DNA of 64,000 bases from Streptomyces capillispiralis (GTDB lineage Bacteria; Actinomycetota; Actinomycetes; Streptomycetales; Streptomycetaceae), in the NCBI RefSeq assembly GCF_007829875.1, contig NZ_VIWV01000001.1:2264501-2328500 (forward strand). The letters run 5' to 3'. This document shows, in pieces, positions 1 through 8,176 of the stretch; position 1 is the first letter of the stretch; each line of letters begins with the position of its first letter. Made by a program: the position numbers and the translations under genes. The notes below the pieces were generated by a model. It did no database searches, had not been told where the DNA came from, and saw nothing but the letters and a program-made list of their open reading frames with translations.

Positions 1-497
1 TTCTTCTTGTCGGACGCGTCGTCCTTGCGGTTGAACTCGACCTGGACGCGCGCCCTGGTGATGTCGTCGAAGGCGAGTCTGCGCGTGGTGGCCTTGCGGC
101 CCTTCACTCCCGGTACCTCGAGGTCCAGGCCGTCGTCGCCGGCCTCGATGATCCTGGCGACCAGTTCGCCGCCCTCGGCCAGCTGGAACCGCACCAGGCG
201 GCCGGTGGCGCGTACGTAGTGCCGGTGCTCGGTGAGGAGGCGTTCCGCGCCGGGGGTGCCCACCTCCAGGGTGTACTCCCCGCCGCCCATCGCGTCCGTC
301 TCGTCGAGCTTCGCCGAGAGCACGCGGCTCACATCGGCGATCCGGTCCAGGTCGGCACCGGTGTCGGAGTCGACGACGACGCGCAGCACACGCTTGCGGC
401 CGACCGCGTCCACGGCGATCTCCTCGAGATCGAGGCCCTGGGAGCTGACGAGCGGTTCCAGAAGTGTTCGAAGCCTCTCGCTCTGGGTGGTGCTCAT
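1..497 (-). CDS. rimP: Ribosome maturation factor RimP (3' end outside window)
   Basis: RimP binds the 30S subunit and assists its maturation; it acts in the cytoplasm. About 165 N-terminal residues are visible, beginning MSTTQSERLRTLLEPLVSSQ, followed by the conserved stretch VVVDSDTGADLDRI and VGTPGAERLLTEHRHY of the N-terminal alpha/beta domain and the start of the C-terminal SH3-like domain. The ATG at 497 is preceded by GAGGAG at eight bases' distance. The gene runs off the left edge; nusA and infB usually follow it in actinomycetes, though that is inference here. It is divergent from the lipoprotein gene at 705. Confidence 0.95.
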   Translation of the reverse strand, partial: MSTTQSERLRTLLEPLVSSQGLDLEEIAVDAVGRKRVLRVVVDSDTGADLDRIADVSRVLSAKLDETDAMGGGEYTLEVGTPGAERLLTEHRHYVRATGRLVRFQLAEGGELVARIIEAGDDGLDLEVPGVKGRKATTRRLAFDDITRARVQVEFNRKDDASDKK

Positions 498-704
498 CCG
501 GGTGACTCCTCGGCCGCGTGTGCTGTTGTGGATCGGTGCGCGTGTCTGCACAAAGGGTATCCGGTCGCGGAGGGTGTTGCCGTCCACCGGTCACGGAGGG
601 TGCCGCTGACCGCTGCCGGGCGGGCTCCCGGGTACCGTGATCACGGGCCAGCGGGCCCGTTCGCTTCGTCGCCCCGTTCGTTCGAGCCCCCGAGGACGTC
701 TGCC
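498..704. promoter_or_regulatory. Divergent intergenic region rimP / lipoprotein gene
   Basis: This 207-bp region must hold the promoters of rimP (leftward) and of the lipoprotein operon (rightward). On the minus strand TACCCT (554-559) is an acceptable -10 for rimP but I see no good -35. A perfect 12-bp palindrome CCGTGATCACGG lies at 635-646, about 60 bp before the lipoprotein start; it could be an operator or chance. Confidence 0.4.
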
Positions 705-1232
705 GTGTCGTTCCCCTCGTCTCCGCGCGCCCGTTCGGGGCCGCGCAGAAGGAGTCTGCTCGCCGTCGCTCCGGCGGCCCTGCTGGTGGCGGGCTGTTCC
801 GCCGGCTCCGGCACCTCCGGCGCCTCCGGCGGCAGCCGCCCCTCGGCCGCCGACCGGGAACGGGCGCGCGCGGCCCGGGACAGCAGGGCGCTGGCCGAGC
901 GGTACGACGCGGTCGTCGCCGCGCACCCGAAGCTGGCGGAGCGGCTGCGTCCACTGCGCGCGGAGGTCGTACGGCACGCGCAGGCGTTCGAGGACGAGGG
1001 GAAGGAGTCGCCCTCCCCCTCGGCGTCGGTCTCCCCCTCGGCCTCCCCCGCGGCCGTCGTGCCCGCGAAGGAGAAGGACGCCCTCGCCGAACTCGCCGCC
1101 GCCGAGCGGGAGATCGCCGACCGGCGGGCGAAGGCGCTGCTGGCCGCGCCGGGCGAGCTGGCCCGGCTGCTGGCCTCGGTGGCCGCGGCCGGTGCCGCAC
1201 ACGTGTATCTGCTGACGGAGGCGGGCCGATGA
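705..1232 (+). CDS. Hypothetical secreted lipoprotein
   Basis: A 175-residue protein of unknown function. The N-terminus has arginines (SPRARSGPRRRS), a hydrophobic core and a clear lipobox LLVAGC around residue 30, so it should be a membrane-anchored lipoprotein. The mature part is charged and alanine-rich with predicted long helices, plus a low-complexity Ser/Pro stretch (SPSPSASVSPSASP) near residues 105-120 that may be a flexible linker. The GTG start at 705 was chosen because it begins a proper signal peptide and has a GAGGA motif nine or ten bases upstream; the frame stays open far upstream without sense. It overlaps the next gene by four bases (ATGA), so the two are translationally coupled and may work together. 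Confidence 0.75.
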   Translation: MSFPSSPRARSGPRRRSLLAVAPAALLVAGCSAGSGTSGASGGSRPSAADRERARAARDSRALAERYDAVVAAHPKLAERLRPLRAEVVRHAQAFEDEGKESPSPSASVSPSASPAAVVPAKEKDALAELAAAEREIADRRAKALLAAPGELARLLASVAAAGAAHVYLLTEAGR

Positions 1233-1702
1233 GCGAGGCGCGGGACAAGCAGGACAAGGAGTTGCGGGCCCTCCAGGCGGCCCTGGCGGCGGAGCACGCG
1301 GCGGTGTACGGCTACGGGGTCGTCGGCGGGCGGATCGGCAAAGAGCGGCGCACCGAGGCACGTACGGCGTACGACGCGCACCGGGCGCGCAGGGACGCGC
1401 TGGCGCGCGCGGTCGAGGACGCGGGCGGTGAGCCCGTCGCCGCCGCGGCCGGCTACGCGCTGCCGTTCCCGGTGCCGGACGCGGCCGCGGCGGTCCGGCT
1501 GGCCGCGGAGCTGGAGGACAGGGTGGCCGGGGTGTACGCCGACCTGGTGCGCGACGGTACGGGTGAGCGGCGCCGGGGCGCCGCCGAGGCGATGCGGGAG
1601 GCGGCGGTGCGGTCGGTGCGCTGGACGGGCGGGAGCGTAGCCTTCCCTGGGCTCGCCGAGCGGGGCGGTACGGCTTCGGGGTCCCCGGCGCCGACGGCGT
1701 GA
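1229..1702 (+). CDS. Ferritin-like domain protein (DUF4439 type)
   Basis: A 157-residue, largely helical protein. The pattern LRALQAALAAEHAAVYGYGVVGG followed by a Glu/Arg-rich helix and VRLAAELEDRVAGVYADLVR matches the DUF4439 ferritin-like four-helix bundle found in actinomycetes. The glutamate and histidine in AEHAAVYGYG are placed as in ferritin-like carboxylate helices, but no complete di-iron set is obvious, so metal binding is uncertain. The biochemical role of this family is not known to me. The start codon overlaps the lipoprotein stop (ATGA), which suggests a cell-envelope pair. Confidence 0.7.
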   Translation: MSEARDKQDKELRALQAALAAEHAAVYGYGVVGGRIGKERRTEARTAYDAHRARRDALARAVEDAGGEPVAAAAGYALPFPVPDAAAAVRLAAELEDRVAGVYADLVRDGTGERRRGAAEAMREAAVRSVRWTGGSVAFPGLAERGGTASGSPAPTA

Positions 1703-1750
1703 CGGAGGGCGGCTGGCGCCGCGTACAGCAGGAAGGGAACGGACTCGCGC

Positions 1751-2656
1751 ATGGTTTTCGAACCGCCGCAGCGTCTGGTGAGGGCGCTCGGTGAGACGGC
1801 GCCCGAGGGCGACGACTGGCTGGAGAAGCTGCCGGAGGTGGCGCGCGGGGCCGTCGCACAGCGCGAGTTGACCGTGGAGCGGGTGCAGGTGCCGGGCGGG
1901 CGCAGCAGCCTGGTCGTGCTGGTGCGCACGGCCGACGGCACGCCCGCCGTGCTGAAGCTGGCGCCGCGCCGGGCCCGCCCGGAGAGCGAGCGGGCCGCGC
2001 TGGCGCACTGGGGTGGCCGGGGAACGGTCCAGTCGCTGGAGCCGGCCTCTTCCGGCACCGAGGGCGTCCTGCTGCTGGAGCGGCTGCATCCGGATGTGTC
2101 GGTGCGGTCGCTGCCGGAGGCGAAGGCGTTGTTGGAGGCTGCGGGGACGCTGCGCCGGCTCTGGGTGGATCCGCCGGAGGGGCACGCCTTCGAGACGGTG
2201 GCCGAGCGGACCGGGCGGCAGGCGCGGGCGATGCGGGCGGGCGCGGCGGCCGACCCGGAGGTCGCGCCGCTGGTGGAGGCGGCGCTGGCCGCGCGCGAGG
2301 AGCTGCTGGCCGCGCCGCCGGAGCGGAAGCTGCTGCACGGCACGTTCCGGCAGAGCAAGGTGCTCGCCGGGGAGCGGATGCCGTGGCTGGCGGTGGGGCC
2401 GGATCCGGTGGTCGGCGAGTGCGCCTTCGACCTGGCCCGGCTGGTCCGGGACCGGGTGGAGGACCTCATCGCCCAGCCGTCCGGTGCGGCGACGACCCGC
2501 CGCCGGGTGAAGCGCCTCGCGGAGTCCCTGGAGGTCGACCGGGAGCGCCTGGCCGGCTGGACCCTGTTCCGCGCGGTGGAATCGGGCGTACGGGCCCGCC
2601 GCGTCGGCCGCGCACAGGACGCGGAGTTGTTGCTGGAGTTCGCGGGCTGGCTCTAG
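1751..2656 (+). CDS. Aminoglycoside/hydroxyurea-phosphotransferase-like protein with degenerate catalytic loop
   Basis: A 301-residue protein with the fold signature of the APH(6)/hydroxyurea kinase family. The ATP-anchoring lysine is likely K69 in AVLKLAP, and the metal-binding aspartate is likely D218 in AVGPDPVVGECAFDLARL. The catalytic loop that normally reads HGDxxxGN is here HGTFRQSK (residues 196-203), so the catalytic Asp is Thr and the Asn is Lys. By family knowledge that should abolish phosphotransfer, which makes this a probable pseudokinase rather than an antibiotic-resistance enzyme. It starts 48 bp after the ferritin-like gene, same strand, and is likely the last gene of that operon. 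A tandem-repeat array begins 16 bp after its stop. Confidence 0.75.
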   Translation: MVFEPPQRLVRALGETAPEGDDWLEKLPEVARGAVAQRELTVERVQVPGGRSSLVVLVRTADGTPAVLKLAPRRARPESERAALAHWGGRGTVQSLEPASSGTEGVLLLERLHPDVSVRSLPEAKALLEAAGTLRRLWVDPPEGHAFETVAERTGRQARAMRAGAAADPEVAPLVEAALAAREELLAAPPERKLLHGTFRQSKVLAGERMPWLAVGPDPVVGECAFDLARLVRDRVEDLIAQPSGAATTRRRVKRLAESLEVDRERLAGWTLFRAVESGVRARRVGRAQDAELLLEFAGWL

Positions 2657-2672
2657 GACGGGCCCGCACCTC

Positions 2673-2852
2673 CGCCGGCCATCGCGGTGGGGCACCAGCC
2701 ATCCCGGTCGGGTGCCGGCCGTCCCGGTAGGGCGTCGGCTGTCCCGATCCGGCACCAACCGTCCCGGCAGGGAGCCGGTCGCCTGGGTCGGTCACCAGCC
2801 ATCCCGGTCGCACGCCGGCTGTCCCGGTAGGGAGCCGGTCGCCCCGGTCGGG
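2673..2852. repeat. 20-bp tandem repeat, nine units
   Basis: Nine consecutive 20-bp units with no spacer, consensus close to CACCGGCCGTCCCGGTAGGG, for example CACCAGCCATCCCGGTCGGG (2693-2712) and CGCCGGCTGTCCCGGTAGGG (2813-2832). Units differ at several positions, so the array is old. The sub-pattern CACCAGCC / CGCCGGCT / AGCCGGTC recurs, hinting at 60-bp higher-order duplication. It lies between convergent genes, right after the kinase-like gene. Confidence 0.85.
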
Positions 2853-3066
2853 CACCGCCCGGAACGCTTCCCGACCGGAACAAGCGGCCGCGACGCCGGA
2901 GACCGCGTCGGCCCCACCTGTCCGGAAGCCGCGCGGACGCACGTTGCGCCCTACGCAGGAGCGCCGCTGCGGGGCGGGCGCGGGTGCCGAGTGAGCACCG
3001 GGTGTCGGCGCGCGGGCCGGCGTGCACGCGGCCCTGAGTGATGGGCGGGTGGTGGGCCCGGGGCGG
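2853..3066. other. Non-coding stretch between two repeat arrays
   Basis: About 210 bp of GC-rich sequence inside the convergent gap between the kinase-like gene and proS. No open frame here has a ribosome-binding site or codon bias that convinces me, and I see no stable simple hairpin. Confidence 0.5.
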
Positions 3067-3362
3067 GTGGTGAGCCCGGAGGGCCACATCCCGGGGCGGG
3101 TTGCTGGGTCCGGGGGGGTGCCTCCCGGGGCAGGTGGTGAGCCCGGAGGGCCACATCCCGGGGGCGCGTACTGGGCCCTCAGGGGGCCGCGTCACGGGAC
3201 AGGTGCTGGGCCCGGGGGGCCACATCCCGAGGCGGGGGCTAACCCCGGGAGCCGCGTCACGGGACAGGTGCTGGGCCCGGGGGGCCACATCCCGAGGCGG
3301 GGGCTAACCCCGGGAGCCGCGTCACGGGACAGGTGCTGGCTCCGAGGGCCACATCCCGGGGC
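3067..3362. repeat. 64-69-bp tandem repeat, five units, two of them identical
   Basis: The core GGGCCACATCCC recurs at 3081, 3148, 3217, 3282 and 3346, giving periods of 67, 69, 65 and 64 bp. The units 3186-3250 and 3251-3315 are identical over 65 bp, which indicates a recent duplication; outer units are diverged. Each unit contains short inverted pieces (GGGCTAACCCC). The array sits 110 bp beyond the proS stop on the non-coding side. Confidence 0.85.
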
Positions 3363-3473
3363 TCGGGGGTAGCCCGCGCGTGCGGGGTGCGCCCCAAGGG
3401 CGTGCGTGCGGGGTGGGGGCGGAGGGCCGGGCCCGTGCGGTGGCGGGGTGCCGCGCGGGCCCGGTGGGCCCAG

Positions 3474-5174
3474 TTACGCCGTCAGGCGGGCGATCGCTTC
3501 CTCGACCGACAGTTCCTCGCGCTCGCCGGTGCGGCGGTCCTTGAGTTCCACCACGCCCTCGGCCGCGCGGCGCCCGGCGACCAGGATGCGCGGGACGCCG
3601 ATCAGCTCCGAGTCGGTGAACTTGACGCCCGGGGAGACACCCGGCCGGTCGTCGACCAGGACGCGGACGCCGGCGGCGGACAGCTTTTCGGAGACGTCGA
3701 GGGCGAGCTCGGTCTGCAGGGCCTTGCCCGCGGCGACCACGTGGACGTCGGCCGGGGCGACCTCCTGGGGCCAGCACAGGCCCTTGTCGTCGGCGGTCTG
3801 CTCGGCGAGGGCCGCCACCGCGCGGGAGACGCCGATGCCGTAGGAGCCCATGGTGACGCGGCCCGGCTTGCCGTTCTGGCCGAGGACGTCGAGCTTGAGG
3901 GCGTCGGCGTACTTGCGGCCCAGCTGGAAGATGTGGCCGATCTCGATGGCGCGGTCCAGCTTGAGGCCGGTGCCGCACTTGGGGCAGGGGTCGCCCTCCT
4001 GCACCACCACGACGTCCACGTACGCGTCGACCTCGAAGTCGCGCCCGGCGACGACGTTCTTCGCGTGCGTGTCGGCCTTGTTGGCGCCGGTGATCCAGGC
4101 GGTGCCCGGCGCGACGCGCGGGTCGGCGATGTAGGTCACCTTGCCCAGGCCCTGCGGGCCGACGTAGCCGCGCACCAGGTCGGGGCGGGCGGCGAAGTCG
4201 GCCTCGGTGACCATCTCCACCGTGGCGGGCGCGAAGTGCGCCTCCACCTTGTCCATGTCGACCTCGCGGTCACCGGGCACGCCCACGGCGACGATCTCGC
4301 CGTCGACCTTGACCAGCAGGTTCTTCAGCGTGGCCGAGGCGGGGACGCCGAGCTGGGCGGCGAGGGTCTCGATGGTCGGGGTGTCCGGGGTGGGGATGTC
4401 CTCGGCAGCCGGGACGCCCGCGGCGTCGACCGGCTTCAGCTCGTAGGCGACCGCCTCGGTGTTCGCGGCGAAGTCGCAGTTCGGGCAGTCCGCGAAGGTG
4501 TCCTCGCCGGCCTCGGCGGGCGCGAGGAACTCCTCGGACTTGGAGCCGCCCATCGCGCCGGCGGTCGCGGCGCAGATCCGGTAGTCGAGGCCGAGGCGCT
4601 CGAAGATCCGCTGGTAGGCCGCCCGGTGCAGGGCATAGGAGCGGGCGAGGCCCTCGTCCTCCAGGTCGAAGGAGTAGGAGTCCTTCATCAGGAACTCGCG
4701 GCCGCGCAGGATGCCGGCCCGGGGGCGGGCCTCGTCGCGGTACTTGCTCTGGATCTGGTAGAGGATGACCGGCAGGTCCTTGTAGGAGGACACCTGGTCC
4801 TTCACCATCAGGGTGAAGATCTCCTCGTGGGTGGGGCCGAGGAGGTAGTCGCCGCCCTTGCGGTCCTGGAGGCGGAACAGCTCGGGACCGTACTCCTCCC
4901 AGCGGCCGGTGGCCTCGTAGGGCTCACGCGGCAGCAGCGCGGGGAGCAGCACCTCCTGGGCGCCGATGGCGTCCATCTCCTCGCGGACGATGCGCTCCAC
5001 GTTGGCGAGGACCTTCTTGCCGAGGGGCAGCCAGGTCCAGATGCCGGCGGCGGTGCGCCGTACGTAGCCGGCGCGGACGAGCAGCTTGTGACTGAGGACC
5101 TCGGCGTCTGCCGGGTCGTCGCGCAGCGTCTTCGCCATCAACTGGGACATGCGCTGGACCGGTGCGTTCGCCAT
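3474..5174 (-). CDS. proS: Prolyl-tRNA synthetase (bacterial type with editing domain)
   Basis: Charges tRNA-Pro in the cytoplasm; class II synthetase. The 566-residue length fits bacterial-type ProS carrying the inserted YbaK-like editing domain (about residues 235-385). Class II motif 2 is seen as [11 protein letters not shown] leading to [14 protein letters not shown] (residues 144-169), GPTHEE at 113-118, and motif 3 as [13 protein letters not shown] before the C-terminal anticodon-binding domain. Cysteines in the DCPNCDF and [11 protein letters not shown] segments bound the insertion. The start [17 protein letters not shown] is the usual Streptomyces start. It follows the GNAT gene at 5247 by 72 bp on the same strand. 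Confidence 0.97.
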   Translation of the reverse strand: MANAPVQRMSQLMAKTLRDDPADAEVLSHKLLVRAGYVRRTAAGIWTWLPLGKKVLANVERIVREEMDAIGAQEVLLPALLPREPYEATGRWEEYGPELFRLQDRKGGDYLLGPTHEEIFTLMVKDQVSSYKDLPVILYQIQSKYRDEARPRAGILRGREFLMKDSYSFDLEDEGLARSYALHRAAYQRIFERLGLDYRICAATAGAMGGSKSEEFLAPAEAGEDTFADCPNCDFAANTEAVAYELKPVDAAGVPAAEDIPTPDTPTIETLAAQLGVPASATLKNLLVKVDGEIVAVGVPGDREVDMDKVEAHFAPATVEMVTEADFAARPDLVRGYVGPQGLGKVTYIADPRVAPGTAWITGANKADTHAKNVVAGRDFEVDAYVDVVVVQEGDPCPKCGTGLKLDRAIEIGHIFQLGRKYADALKLDVLGQNGKPGRVTMGSYGIGVSRAVAALAEQTADDKGLCWPQEVAPADVHVVAAGKALQTELALDVSEKLSAAGVRVLVDDRPGVSPGVKFTDSELIGVPRILVAGRRAAEGVVELKDRRTGEREELSVEEAIARLTA

Positions 5175-5246
5175 GGTTCTCGTACTCCTGCTGCGTCTCG
5201 GTGATGACAGGAGGTTAGCCGGGCGGCCCGGGGCGGTGGAAATCGG

Positions 5247-5813
5247 TTATGGGCGCAGGAGCGGCAGGGGGGCGCCCATGACGGCGTAGGGCCTGGAGGC
5301 GCTGGGGAAATGGACCTGGCGGGCGAGGTCCTGGTAGCCGAGCGAGCGGTACAGGCGGCGGGCGGGGCTCTCGATGTCGATCGCGGAGAGGATCGAGCGG
5401 GGCTGGTCGGCGCCGTCGGTGATGGTGGTGATCAGGGCGCGGCCGATGCCGTGCTTCTGGTGCCGGGGGTGGACGTGCAGCTCGGTGATGACGAAGGAGT
5501 CGTCGAGCCAGTCCTCGTGGCCCCCGGCGCGCAGATAGGGCTCCACGACGGTGGACCACCAGTGGGTGCGGTCGTTGGGCATGCCGTAGACGAAGCCGAC
5601 GAGCCGGCCCCGGGTGGTGGCGCCGAAGGCACGGGCGCCGGGGAAGGTCATGTGGCGCAGCACGATCTGCCGGCGCACGGCCACCTCGTCGGGGCCGAGC
5701 CCGAACGCCACCGCCTGTACCGCCAGCGCCTCGTCGACGTGGCCGGGGAGGTCGAGTGGGCCGATCACGATGTCGTCGGGGTGGTGACGGCCGTGACCCG
5801 GAAAGCGCAGCAT
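5247..5813 (-). CDS. GNAT-family N-acetyltransferase
   Basis: A 188-residue single-domain acyltransferase with unknown substrate. The acetyl-CoA-binding motif A is visible as ELHVHPRHQKHGIGRALITT (a variant of the R/Q-x-x-G-x-G/A loop) at about residues 110-129, followed by SPARRLYRSLGY, the usual C-terminal strand-helix of the GNAT fold. It lies 27 bp downstream of another GNAT gene and upstream of proS, all minus strand, so the three may be cotranscribed. The conserved position next to proS is typical of Streptomyces, but nothing in the sequence names the substrate. Confidence 0.85.
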   Translation of the reverse strand: MLRFPGHGRHHPDDIVIGPLDLPGHVDEALAVQAVAFGLGPDEVAVRRQIVLRHMTFPGARAFGATTRGRLVGFVYGMPNDRTHWWSTVVEPYLRAGGHEDWLDDSFVITELHVHPRHQKHGIGRALITTITDGADQPRSILSAIDIESPARRLYRSLGYQDLARQVHFPSASRPYAVMGAPLPLLRP

Positions 5814-5840
5814 GCGGGGGAGACTACAGGGCTCGCCCGG

Positions 5841-6689
5841 TCAGAAGAGGACGCTCATGAAGGCGCCGACCTCCTGGAAGCCCACCCTCTCGTACGTTCT
5901 GCGGGCGGGGGTGTTGAAGTCGTTGACGTAGAGGCTCACCACGGGGGCGATGTCCGTCAGGGCGTAGCGCAGGACGGCGGCCATGCCGGGGGCGGCGACG
6001 CCCTTGCCCCGGTGTTCGGGAGCCACCCAGACGCCCTGGATCTGGCAGGCGCGGCCGGTCGTGGCACCGATCTCGGCCTTGAAGACGACCTTGCCGTCGG
6101 CGTCGAAGCGGGCGAAGGAGCGGCCGGAGCCGACGAGTTCGGCGACCCGGGCCTGGTAGAGCAGGCCGCCGTCGCCGGCCAGCGGGGAGACGCCGACCTC
6201 CTCGGTGAACATCGCCACGCACGCCGGCATGATCGTCTCCAGCTCGTCCTTGCGGACGCGGCGCACGTACGGGTCCGGGGCGACGGTGTCGGGCATGCGG
6301 TCGGTGACCATGAGGGGCTGGTGGGTGCGGACCTCGCGGGCCGGGCCCCACTGGGGTTCGAGCAGTCGCCAGAGCGCCGAGGTGGCCTCGGCGGGGCCGA
6401 CTATGGAGGAGCAGCGGCGGCCGGCGCGGCGGGCGCGGTCGGCGAAGGCGCGGACGGCCCGGGGGGTGGCGCAGATGGGCACCAGGTTGGCGCCGGCGTA
6501 GCACAGGGACGTCAGGACGCCCCCCTCGTACCAGCCCCACATCTCGCCGCCGAGCCGCCACGGGTCCAGGCCGGCGATCTGCACCCGGGCGGTCACGAAG
6601 GCGTTCGTGACCGGCTCGCGGTCGAGCACGGCGAGGGCGGCGTCCAGGTCACTCGGTTCGAGGACCCGGGATGTGGTCTGCGTCAACAC
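5841..6689 (-). CDS. GNAT acetyltransferase with N-terminal DUF4081 domain
   Basis: A 282-residue protein in two halves: an N-terminal DUF4081-type region (about residues 1-130, containing NAFVTARVQIAGLDPWRLGG) and a C-terminal GNAT domain with IQGVWVAPEHRGKGVAAPGM as the acetyl-CoA loop and FNTPARRTYERVGFQEVG as the closing motif. Substrate unknown. The GTG at 6689 was preferred to one at 6707 because GAGG lies eight bases before it; the protein then begins MLTQTTSRVL. It is 145 bp downstream of ispG on the same strand. Confidence 0.85.
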   Translation of the reverse strand: MLTQTTSRVLEPSDLDAALAVLDREPVTNAFVTARVQIAGLDPWRLGGEMWGWYEGGVLTSLCYAGANLVPICATPRAVRAFADRARRAGRRCSSIVGPAEATSALWRLLEPQWGPAREVRTHQPLMVTDRMPDTVAPDPYVRRVRKDELETIMPACVAMFTEEVGVSPLAGDGGLLYQARVAELVGSGRSFARFDADGKVVFKAEIGATTGRACQIQGVWVAPEHRGKGVAAPGMAAVLRYALTDIAPVVSLYVNDFNTPARRTYERVGFQEVGAFMSVLF

Positions 6690-6834
6690 GTGCGGGGCCT
6701 CACACACTGGGGTCTGCTGTTTTCCGCACTGTACCTGCGGAAGCCGGGCAGCGCCGCCCTGCTCCGGCCCGGGACGTGGTGCCTCGTCCGCGGCGCCGGG
6801 GGCCTTCGGCCCGGCCGGCGCCCTCGACGGTCCC

Positions 6835-7992
6835 TCAGCCCGCGACGGAGATCTCCGGCTCGCCCGAGGCCACGCCGTCCTTCTCCATCTGCTCGGCGAT
6901 CTTCATCGCCTCTTCGATCAGCGTCTCCACGATCCTGGACTCGGGCACGGTCTTGATGACCTCGCCCTTCACGAAGATCTGCCCCTTGCCGTTGCCGGAG
7001 GCGACACCCAGGTCGGCCTCGCGGGCCTCACCCGGACCGTTGACGACACAGCCCATGACGGCGACACGGAGCGGGACCTCCATGCCGGTCAGACCGGCGG
7101 TGACCTCTTCGGCCAGCTTGTAGACGTCCACCTGCGCACGCCCGCAGGACGGGCAGGACACGATCTCCAGACCGCGCTCCTTCAGGTTCAGCGACTCCAG
7201 GATCTGGATGCCGACCTTGACCTCCTCGGCCGGCGGCGCCGACAGCGACACCCGGATCGTGTCCCCGATGCCCTGCGAGAGCAGCGCACCGAACGCCACC
7301 GCCGACTTGATCGTGCCCTGGAACGCCGGACCCGCCTCGGTCACACCCAGGTGCAGCGGGTAGTCGCACTGCTCGGCCAGCTGCCGGTACGCCTCGATCA
7401 TCACGACCGGGTCGTTGTGCTTCACCGAGATCTTGATGTCCCGGAAGTCGTGCTCCTCGAAGAGGGACGCCTCCCACAGGGCGGACTCGACCAGCGCCTC
7501 GGGCGTCGCCTTGCCGTACTTCTGCAGCAGCCGCCGGTCCAGCGACCCCGCGTTCACGCCGATCCGGATCGGGGTGCCGTGGTCATTGGCCGCCCGGGCG
7601 ATCTCCTTGACCTGGTCGTCGAACTTCTTGATGTTCCCCGGGTTCACCCGCACCGCCGCGCAGCCCGCCTCGATCGCCGCGAAGACGTACTTGGGCTGGA
7701 AGTGGATGTCCGCGATCACCGGGATCTGCGACTTGCGGGCGATCGTCGCCAGCGCGTCCGCGTCGTCCTGCGTCGGACACGCCACGCGGACGATCTGGCA
7801 GCCGGACGCCGTCAGCTCCGCGATCTGCTGGAGGGTGGCGCCGATGTCGGACGTACGCGTCGTCGTCATGGACTGCACGGACACGGGCGCGTCACCGCCC
7901 ACCGCCACGGAGCCGACCTGGATCTGCCGGCTCTTGCGGCGCTCGGCGAGCTTGGTCGGAATGGACGGCATGCCGAGAGAAATCGCAGTCAT
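6835..7992 (-). CDS. ispG: 4-hydroxy-3-methylbut-2-enyl diphosphate synthase
   Basis: IspG (GcpE) catalyses the penultimate step of the MEP isoprenoid pathway, reducing the cyclic diphosphate MEcPP to HMBPP with a [4Fe-4S] cluster. The 385-residue protein starts [20 protein letters not shown]; longer readings into 8112 lack a signal or conserved sequence. Cluster ligands are seen in [11 protein letters not shown] and in [10 protein letters not shown] near the C-terminus; the TIM-barrel part carries [12 protein letters not shown] and VNPGNIKKF. It sits close to dxr, another MEP enzyme, but a strong terminator (8116-8151) separates it from the dxr-protease pair, so ispG probably has its own promoter in the 184-bp gap upstream. 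Confidence 0.97.
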   Translation of the reverse strand: MTAISLGMPSIPTKLAERRKSRQIQVGSVAVGGDAPVSVQSMTTTRTSDIGATLQQIAELTASGCQIVRVACPTQDDADALATIARKSQIPVIADIHFQPKYVFAAIEAGCAAVRVNPGNIKKFDDQVKEIARAANDHGTPIRIGVNAGSLDRRLLQKYGKATPEALVESALWEASLFEEHDFRDIKISVKHNDPVVMIEAYRQLAEQCDYPLHLGVTEAGPAFQGTIKSAVAFGALLSQGIGDTIRVSLSAPPAEEVKVGIQILESLNLKERGLEIVSCPSCGRAQVDVYKLAEEVTAGLTGMEVPLRVAVMGCVVNGPGEAREADLGVASGNGKGQIFVKGEVIKTVPESRIVETLIEEAMKIAEQMEKDGVASGEPEISVAG

Positions 7993-8115
7993 CTGCTGTG
8001 CAACCCCAAGTCGTGGATCAAGGTCCGGCTCACCCGTGAGCAGCGGGCTCCGGGCTCCGAGATTACGGCAAGGGCCCACGCCCGAGCACATCGCGCCGGT
8101 AAACCCGCCCAAAGG

Positions 8116-8151
8116 ACGACGGCCCGGAACGAAAGCGTTCCAGGCCGTCGT
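8116..8151 (-). terminator. Intrinsic terminator of the dxr-protease operon
   Basis: ACGACGGCC-C-GGAACG pairs with CGTTCC-A-GGCCGTCGT around a 4-base loop: 15 base pairs with one mismatch. It begins 25 bp after the protease stop on the minus strand, with no strong U-tract, as is common in Streptomyces. Confidence 0.85.
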
Positions 8152-8176
8152 GAACGGAAGGTGTCGGCGGCGGGGG

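Noticed and set aside
641..2758. Very long minus-strand open frame opposite the lipoprotein, ferritin-like and kinase-like genes
   Set aside because: It is an antisense shadow typical of GC-rich DNA: Arg/Pro/Ala-rich, no recognisable domain, and it runs through the tandem repeat. The plus-strand genes have clear domains and ribosome sites.
2673..2852. CRISPR-like array
   Set aside because: The units are contiguous without unique spacers, are diverged, and no cas genes are present.
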